NCBI GenBank assembly: GCA_036746875.1
Contig: DAIODI010000008.1
Coordinates: 1-30,224 of the forward strand
DNA length: 30,224 nt
From: DAIODI01 sp036746875
Lineage (GTDB): Bacteria > Pseudomonadota > Alphaproteobacteria > Rhizobiales > Aestuariivirgaceae
Direction of reading: 5' to 3'
Below the pieces are notes generated by a model, which was not told where the DNA came from, ran no database searches, and saw only the letters and a list, made by a program, of their open reading frames with translations. Positions within the stretch are counted from its first letter, which is position 1; each line of letters starts with the position of its first letter. Both the position numbers and the translations under genes were made by a program. Positions 26,006 to 30,224 of this stretch are shown piece after piece.

Positions 26006-26965
26006 TTATGTGCCTAGTTTCGCAGGAAACTGTTCAGCCGCCCACGCCCTTCGCTCCTTGGCGTGTGCACTCCAAACGACCTGGAGTTTTGCGATCTCAA
26101 CCTTATCAACGAATGGATGTTCCAAATGCTCTAATGGGTCATACACGGTATCGGGAACTGGATTCCCGACGTTTTCTGAAAATAGAAGGAGGTTTAAACT
26201 GTTATAAACTATATACAAATTATGATGAATATCGCTTATCTGACTCATTGAAACGCTTTCTACGTCATCAAAATCACCCCTGGAAAATGGGTCGGCTGCG
26301 TGAGCTATCACTTTATCTCGGAACATTTTTAATTTTTTCACATCATCATGAATCAAAAAATTTAACAAGTATTCAAACATATCATTACTCACTATATCGC
26401 TTCTGCATCCACTTGGATTAATATGGCATATGCGATTAAACAATTCATGACGATCTTTTGACATTGAGCTTCTAGACGGCCCCCATGCGAAAACAGTTCC
26501 ATCAACCGGTCTCATTTGGCGCCGCTCGCGCTGCTCCTCCGCTCCCCAATCGAAAGGCAAACCATCGTAACACACAAAATTCTCCCGCGTAATCAGACAT
26601 CGCTGACTCTGAACATCCTCCAACAATCGATGCAGCGAAATCACCCCTTTCGATTTGTCATTTTTCGAATTTTTTTCAATTAATTTTGATATTGAAATCA
26701 CTTGTGTGTTTATATACCCAATATCCAAAAGATTAGATATCAATACATTTTTCGAACAATAATGTTTTTCACGATTATGTTTTCTTGCTTCATTCAAGAC
26801 TCGAAAAGCGGCATCGAGCCAAATCACCCCATGCATCTGTCTTGATATAGAGTGTACTGAGTCGCCCTTCAGAAGTTCGTGCCATTCTACAAGCTTCTCC
26901 CGATACTTTCTGAGGCTTTCCATGTCCTCTACATCACAATCGGAGATCTCACAATCAAAATTCAT
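26006..26965 (-). CDS. AT-rich HEPN-like protein, possibly AbiU2-related
   Basis: A 319-residue cytosolic protein not recognised by close family. The stretch MFRDKVIAHAADP contains Arg216-x5-His222, the R-x(4-6)-H pattern of HEPN RNase domains, within a helical region (about 190-260). This looks most like HEPN_AbiU2-type proteins, but the match is by motif only. The N-terminal 110 residues are also helical, with many Lys, Asn and Ile. GC and third-position use are far lower than in every neighbour, the clearest sign of transfer here. TTGGAG lies 7 bp before the ATG, and a CAACC/GGTTG dyad (26976-26987) is close upstream. No partner toxin/antitoxin gene is next to it. A phage-defence or RNase role is possible but unproven. 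Confidence 0.7.
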   Translation of the reverse strand: MNFDCEISDCDVEDMESLRKYREKLVEWHELLKGDSVHSISRQMHGVIWLDAAFRVLNEARKHNREKHYCSKNVLISNLLDIGYINTQVISISKLIEKNSKNDKSKGVISLHRLLEDVQSQRCLITRENFVCYDGLPFDWGAEEQRERRQMRPVDGTVFAWGPSRSSMSKDRHELFNRICHINPSGCRSDIVSNDMFEYLLNFLIHDDVKKLKMFRDKVIAHAADPFSRGDFDDVESVSMSQISDIHHNLYIVYNSLNLLLFSENVGNPVPDTVYDPLEHLEHPFVDKVEIAKLQVVWSAHAKERRAWAAEQFPAKLGT

Positions 26966-27272
26966 TTGTTAGCTCCAACCTTGGTTGAGCCCACTCTAGC
27001 TGCGACTCGGTCGTAAGCCTAGGGGGTTAACAGACACAAGATTGATATTAGGATTTTATTCTTTATATCCGATGCGCGATCCGCTAGGTGTACGCCGGCT
27101 GAAAGGAGCGTGGCGGATGGGTTGGCTTCAGGTGGTGGCGGGCGTTCTGATCGGGCGGGTGCGGCGCGCGCTCGCGCACGTGGGCTTGCCACTGCGGGCG
27201 CCGGCGTGGTCAAGTCTTGCGCACACGAACGGGCGCGGCATGCATCGCGGCCGTCTGCCAGGGGAGCACCTC
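26966..27272. other. 307-bp divergent region between HEPN-like and polyamine transporter genes
   Basis: The left half (26966-27070) is AT-rich like the HEPN-like gene; composition returns to the genome norm by about 27080. Both divergent promoters should lie here. A candidate for the transporter (27042-27069) is listed separately. The stretch 27080-27272 is GC-rich, holds no recognised gene although it is open in frame with the binding protein, and would form a 5' leader of about 190 bases if that promoter is used. Confidence 0.5.
27042..27069 (+). promoter_or_regulatory. Candidate sigma-70 promoter for the polyamine transporter
   Basis: TTGATA (27042-27047), a 16-bp spacer and TATATC (27064-27069) resemble -35 and -10 boxes reading toward the binding-protein gene. 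It lies about 200 bp upstream of the ATG in AT-rich sequence, where chance matches are common. Confidence 0.3.
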
Positions 27273-28322
27273 ATGAACGCCAGGACCAGCCTTGCCGCCG
27301 CCGTCGCCGTCGTTGCGCTGATCGCCGCGAGCCCCGCCTTCGCGGCGGGCAAACTCGTGATCTCCAACTGGGACGGCTACATGCCGAAGGATCTGCCGGA
27401 GAAGTTCAAGGCGGAGACCGGCATCGACCTCGAAGTGGCGGTGCACGCCACCAACGAGGAGATCATGGGCAAGGTCGTCGCCTCCGGCGGCAAGGGGTTC
27501 GACGTGCTGTTCGTTTCCTCGCCGTTCGCCGAGGCGCTCTCGAAGCTCGGCATCGCCGGCAAGATCGACCACGCGAAGATCCCCAACCTCGCCAACCTCT
27601 ACCCGGAAGCGAGCCAGCTGAAACACGATCCGGGCAATGCGTTCTCGGTGCCCTACACCTGGGGGACGACGGGGCTGTGCTTCCGCTCCGATCTGGTGGC
27701 CGCCGCGCCGGAGAGCTGGAACGACCTCCTGAAGCCCACGGACGCGCTGAAGGGCAAGACGACCATGCTGGCGACCGACCGCTGGCTGATGGCTCCTGCC
27801 CTGCTCTCGCTCGGCCTGTCGGTGAACGAGACCGACCCGGCGAAGCTCGACCAGGCGAAGCAGGTGCTGATCGACGCCAAGAAGACGCTGCTCGCCTACG
27901 ACGACACCACATTCTACTCGAAGCTCGTCTCCGGCGAGGCGCACATGGTGGTGGCCTGGGACGGCTGGTGCAACTACGGCATCGCCGAGAACGACAAGAT
28001 CAGGTACGTGATCCCCAGGGAAGGCTCCGACCTGTGGGTCGACACCATCGTGATCGTGGCGAACTCGGAAAACCAGGACGCGGCGCACGCCTTCATCAAT
28101 TACATCCTGAAGCCCGAAACCGGCAAATGGGCGGTTGAGAACATCATGTACAAGGCGCCGAACGAGGCCGCGATGGAGCAGGTCGACAAGGCCATGCTGG
28201 AGAAGTATCCGAACCTCGCCATCGCGCCCGCGGACCTGCTCAAGTACGAGCAGCTGCGCGATCTCGGCGACGGCATGAAGGCGTTCTCGAGGACCGTCAC
28301 CGAGGTGATGTCGGCGAAGTAG
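27273..28322 (+). CDS. Spermidine/putrescine-type ABC transporter substrate-binding protein
   Basis: A 349-residue periplasmic binding protein of the PotD/PotF family. A signal peptide (MNARTSLAAAVAVVALIAAS, cleavage near AFA) is followed by LVISNWDGYMPKDLPEKF, the PotD-like opening, and by VPYTWGTTGLCFRSD, LMAPALLSLG and VVAWDGWCNYG later on. The two-lobed fold should bind a polyamine, with acidic and aromatic residues lining the pocket. The start ATG has GGGGAG about 8 bp upstream; the frame is open further 5' but that part has no signal-peptide character. It is the first gene of a pot-type operon with two permeases. Putrescine or spermidine cannot be told apart here. Confidence 0.94.
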   Translation: MNARTSLAAAVAVVALIAASPAFAAGKLVISNWDGYMPKDLPEKFKAETGIDLEVAVHATNEEIMGKVVASGGKGFDVLFVSSPFAEALSKLGIAGKIDHAKIPNLANLYPEASQLKHDPGNAFSVPYTWGTTGLCFRSDLVAAAPESWNDLLKPTDALKGKTTMLATDRWLMAPALLSLGLSVNETDPAKLDQAKQVLIDAKKTLLAYDDTTFYSKLVSGEAHMVVAWDGWCNYGIAENDKIRYVIPREGSDLWVDTIVIVANSENQDAAHAFINYILKPETGKWAVENIMYKAPNEAAMEQVDKAMLEKYPNLAIAPADLLKYEQLRDLGDGMKAFSRTVTEVMSAK

Positions 28323-28383
28323 CGGCTGCGGCGGGCGGCGGCGCTCGCTCGCTCCCCGGTCCACGGACGAGACGGCGGACACG

Positions 28384-29265
28384 ATGCGCCAGCGCCTGAC
28401 CGCAGCGCTTCTCATGCTGCCGGGCCTCGCCTGGCTCACCGTGTTCCTGGCGATCCCCTGCCTCATCGTGTTCACGCTGGCGTTCTTCGAGCGCGGCGTT
28501 TACGGCGGGGTGGACTGGAACGCGCCGACGCTTCAAAACTTCGCCCGCGCCGCCGATCCGCTCTACCTCACCATCTTTCTCGACTCGATCGCGGTGGCCG
28601 GAACCGCGACGGCGATCGCGACGCTGATCGCCTACCCGGCGGCCTACGCGATCGTTCAGGCCCCGGCGCGCTGGCAGGCGACGCTTCTCTTCCTCGCCAT
28701 GCTGCCATTCTGGACCAACTACCTGATCCGCACCTATGCGTGGATCGTGCTGCTCAACCGCGAGGGCGTATTGAGCCGCGCGGCGATGGCGCTGGGGCTT
28801 TCGAGCGAACCGCTGCCGATCCTCTACAACGGCTTCGCGGTGACGCTGGGGCTCGTCTACAACTACACTCCGTTCGTGATCCTCGCCATCTACTCCGCCC
28901 TGCAACGGCTCGACCCTTCGTACGCGGAAGCCTCCCGCGATCTGGGCGCAGGCCCGTGGACCACGTTCCTCAAGATCACGCTGCCGCTGACGGCGCCGGG
29001 GGTGGCGGCGGGCGCGGTGTTCGTGTTCGTGCTCTCGGTCGGCAATTTCGTGACGCCGGACCTGCTCGGCGGCGGCAAGGTGCAGATGGTGGGGAACCTG
29101 ATCTACGACCAGTTCCTCACCGCCCGCGACTGGCCGTTCGGCGCGGCGCTCTCGATGGGGCTGATCGGGCTGATGATGGCGCTGCTGTTCCTCAACGCGC
29201 TGGCGGCGCGGCGCGCCCGCGGCGATGCGCCGGGACGGCCGGCGCGGGAGGTGGCGCGTGCGTAG
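28384..29265 (+). CDS. Polyamine-type ABC transporter permease (PotB/PotH type)
   Basis: A 293-residue membrane protein with about six helices. The start MRQRLTAALLMLPGLAWLTV, the LPFWTNYLIRTYAWIVLL region and the coupling loop YAEASRDLGAGPWTTFLKIT (an EAA motif with its conserved glycine) are characteristic of PotB/PotH. It pairs with the next permease to form the heterodimeric channel. The gene is 61 bp after the binding-protein gene, and its last 8 bp overlap the next gene. The Ala/Arg-rich tail (about residues 275-293) is not conserved. Confidence 0.95.
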   Translation: MRQRLTAALLMLPGLAWLTVFLAIPCLIVFTLAFFERGVYGGVDWNAPTLQNFARAADPLYLTIFLDSIAVAGTATAIATLIAYPAAYAIVQAPARWQATLLFLAMLPFWTNYLIRTYAWIVLLNREGVLSRAAMALGLSSEPLPILYNGFAVTLGLVYNYTPFVILAIYSALQRLDPSYAEASRDLGAGPWTTFLKITLPLTAPGVAAGAVFVFVLSVGNFVTPDLLGGGKVQMVGNLIYDQFLTARDWPFGAALSMGLIGLMMALLFLNALAARRARGDAPGRPAREVARA

Positions 29266-30031
29266 GGCGCTCAACCTCCACCTCGGCCTCGTGTACGCCT
29301 TCCTCTACCTCCCCATCGTGATGCTGATGGCGCTCTCCTTCAACAAGGCGGGGATGCCGACGGCGTGGACCGGCTTTTCGCTGGAGTGGTATGGCCGGCT
29401 GTGGGAGAGCCCGAAGATCGTAAACGCGGCGATGAACTCGCTGATCGTGGCGACGGCGGCGACCCTCATCTCGACGGCGATCGGCACGATGCTGGCGCTG
29501 GGGATCGCCCGGCGGCGGCCCTCGGCGGCGGTGGACGCGCTGCTGTTCGCGCCGATGATCATCCCCGACATCGTGCTGGCGATCGCGCTGCTGTCGTTCT
29601 TCACCCTGCTCCAGTTCACGCTGGGGCTGCACTCCATCGTGCTCTCGCACGTGGTGTTCAACATCGCGTTCGTGACCGCCGTGGTGCGCGCCCGGATGGC
29701 TTCCTACGATTTCGCCCTGGACGAGGCCTCGCGCGATCTCGGGGCCGACGGCCTCACAACCTTCCGGCTGGTGACGCTGCCCTTGATCGCGCCCGCCATC
29801 GTGGCGGCGGCGCTGCTCGCCTTCACGCTCTCCATCGACGAGTTCATCATCGCCTACTTCACGGCGGGGGCCGGGCAATCCTCGACCACGCTGCCGATGC
29901 AGATCTACGCCATGATCCGTTTCGGCGTGACGCCGGAGATCAACGCCATGGCGACGCTGGTGATGCTGGCGAGCTTCGCGCTCCTGCTCGCCGCCCAGCG
30001 GCGCAACCGGGGCAGGCTTCCCGGCGGCTGA
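29258..30031 (+). CDS. Polyamine-type ABC transporter permease (PotC/PotI type)
   Basis: A 257-residue membrane protein with about six helices. The markers are LGLVYAFLYLPIVMLMALSF near the start, GFSLEWYGRLW, and the EAA loop LDEASRDLGADGLTTFRLVT. It is the second channel subunit. I chose GTG 29258 (VRRALNLHLG), preceded by GGGAGG, over the earlier start at 29225, which would add an Arg-rich stretch lying inside the previous gene. The overlap of 8 bp fits translational coupling. A pot ATPase should follow in the operon but is not found before the window ends. Confidence 0.93.
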   Translation: MRRALNLHLGLVYAFLYLPIVMLMALSFNKAGMPTAWTGFSLEWYGRLWESPKIVNAAMNSLIVATAATLISTAIGTMLALGIARRRPSAAVDALLFAPMIIPDIVLAIALLSFFTLLQFTLGLHSIVLSHVVFNIAFVTAVVRARMASYDFALDEASRDLGADGLTTFRLVTLPLIAPAIVAAALLAFTLSIDEFIIAYFTAGAGQSSTTLPMQIYAMIRFGVTPEINAMATLVMLASFALLLAAQRRNRGRLPGG

Positions 30032-30078
30032 CCGGCTTGATATGAAATCGCAACGCGCGGGTTGAACGGGAGGATGCG

Positions 30079-30224
30079 ATGGCGTTGAAGAAGAAGCCGG
30101 CGAAGACAGCCGCTGCGAAGACGGCGGCGGCGAAGAAGACTCCGGCGAAGAAGACTCCGGCGAAGGCGGGCAAGACGCAAGCGGCGAAGAGGCCGCCGGC
30201 GCGCAAACCGGCGAAGAAGGCCGC
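30079..30224 (+). CDS. Lys/Ala/Pro-rich histone-like protein (partial, runs off the end)
   Basis: Starts with ATG 30079, preceded by GGGAGG at about 7 bp, and stays open to the window edge. The 48 visible residues are almost only Lys, Ala, Pro, Thr and Arg, with AAKT and PAKK repeats, like histone H1-type DNA-binding tails. A perfect 15-bp tandem duplication (30133-30147 and 30148-30162, coding KKTPA twice) is inside. It could be a free histone-like protein or an N-terminal extension on something larger. It is not the ATPase as far as can be seen; only the rest of the gene would tell. Confidence 0.6.
   Translation, partial: MALKKKPAKTAAAKTAAAKKTPAKKTPAKAGKTQAAKRPPARKPAKKA

Noticed and set aside
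26012..27022. GCCTAG at 26012-26017 and 27017-27022 as a target-site duplication around the HEPN-like gene
   Set aside because: Only 6 bp, and the left copy lies inside the 3' end of the gene, so it does not flank it.

Overview
The window looks like a stretch of chromosome from a purple, phototrophic alphaproteobacterium, probably in the Hyphomicrobiales (Rhizobiales). The evidence is uniformly high GC with GC-rich third codon positions, the divergent hisB / hslV-hslU arrangement with a DUF2628 gene next to hisB, and a bacteriochlorophyll pair (bchE-bchJ) with an FNR/FixK box upstream. The species cannot be named from the sequence. Ten Ns between two poly-G tracts (20123-20219) show this is a draft assembly.

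Layout. (1) 1-3140: DUF2628 and hisB leftward, then hslV-hslU and a small pentapeptide-repeat protein rightward. (2) 3181-9947, all leftward: a compact coxM-coxS-coxL-coxD-coxE-coxF cluster. CoxL carries the AYRCSFR active-site motif of true (form I) aerobic CO dehydrogenase, so the host can probably oxidise CO. (3) 10176-11099: a GTG-started NodB/PgdA-type polysaccharide deacetylase-like protein, divergent from cox. (4) 11143-15171, leftward: binding protein, permease and ATPase of a TauABC/SsuABC-type importer, tightly coupled to two short-chain dehydrogenases. (5) 15630-17701, leftward: three TadE/TadG-type pseudopilin-like genes. (6) 18011-21956, leftward: a two-subunit molybdenum hydroxylase of the isoquinoline 1-oxidoreductase type, whose 5' end is damaged by the assembly gap, preceded by a zinc alcohol dehydrogenase. 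(7) 22175-23568, rightward: DUF2076 protein and a single-domain voltage-gated cation channel. (8) 23618-25910, leftward: bchE-bchJ. (9) 26006-26965: one AT-rich, foreign-looking gene with a HEPN-type R-x5-H motif. (10) 27273-30031, rightward: a polyamine-type ABC importer (binding protein and two permeases, ATPase not seen), then the start of a Lys/Ala/Pro-rich histone-like protein.

How the genes work together. CO dehydrogenase would give a phototroph electrons from CO, with CoxDEF maturing its Cu-S-Mo centre. BchE makes the fifth ring of bacteriochlorophyll without oxygen, and the TTGAT-N4-ATCAA box fits induction when oxygen is low. The transporter/SDR unit and the IorAB-like/ADH group look catabolic, but their substrates cannot be read from sequence.

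The least explained items are a 32-bp dyad repeat present three times just past gene 3' ends (2803, 11110, 17867), the AT-rich HEPN-like gene beside the bchE control region, and the transporter/SDR unit. No tRNA, rRNA, CRISPR array, transposase or phage gene was recognised.
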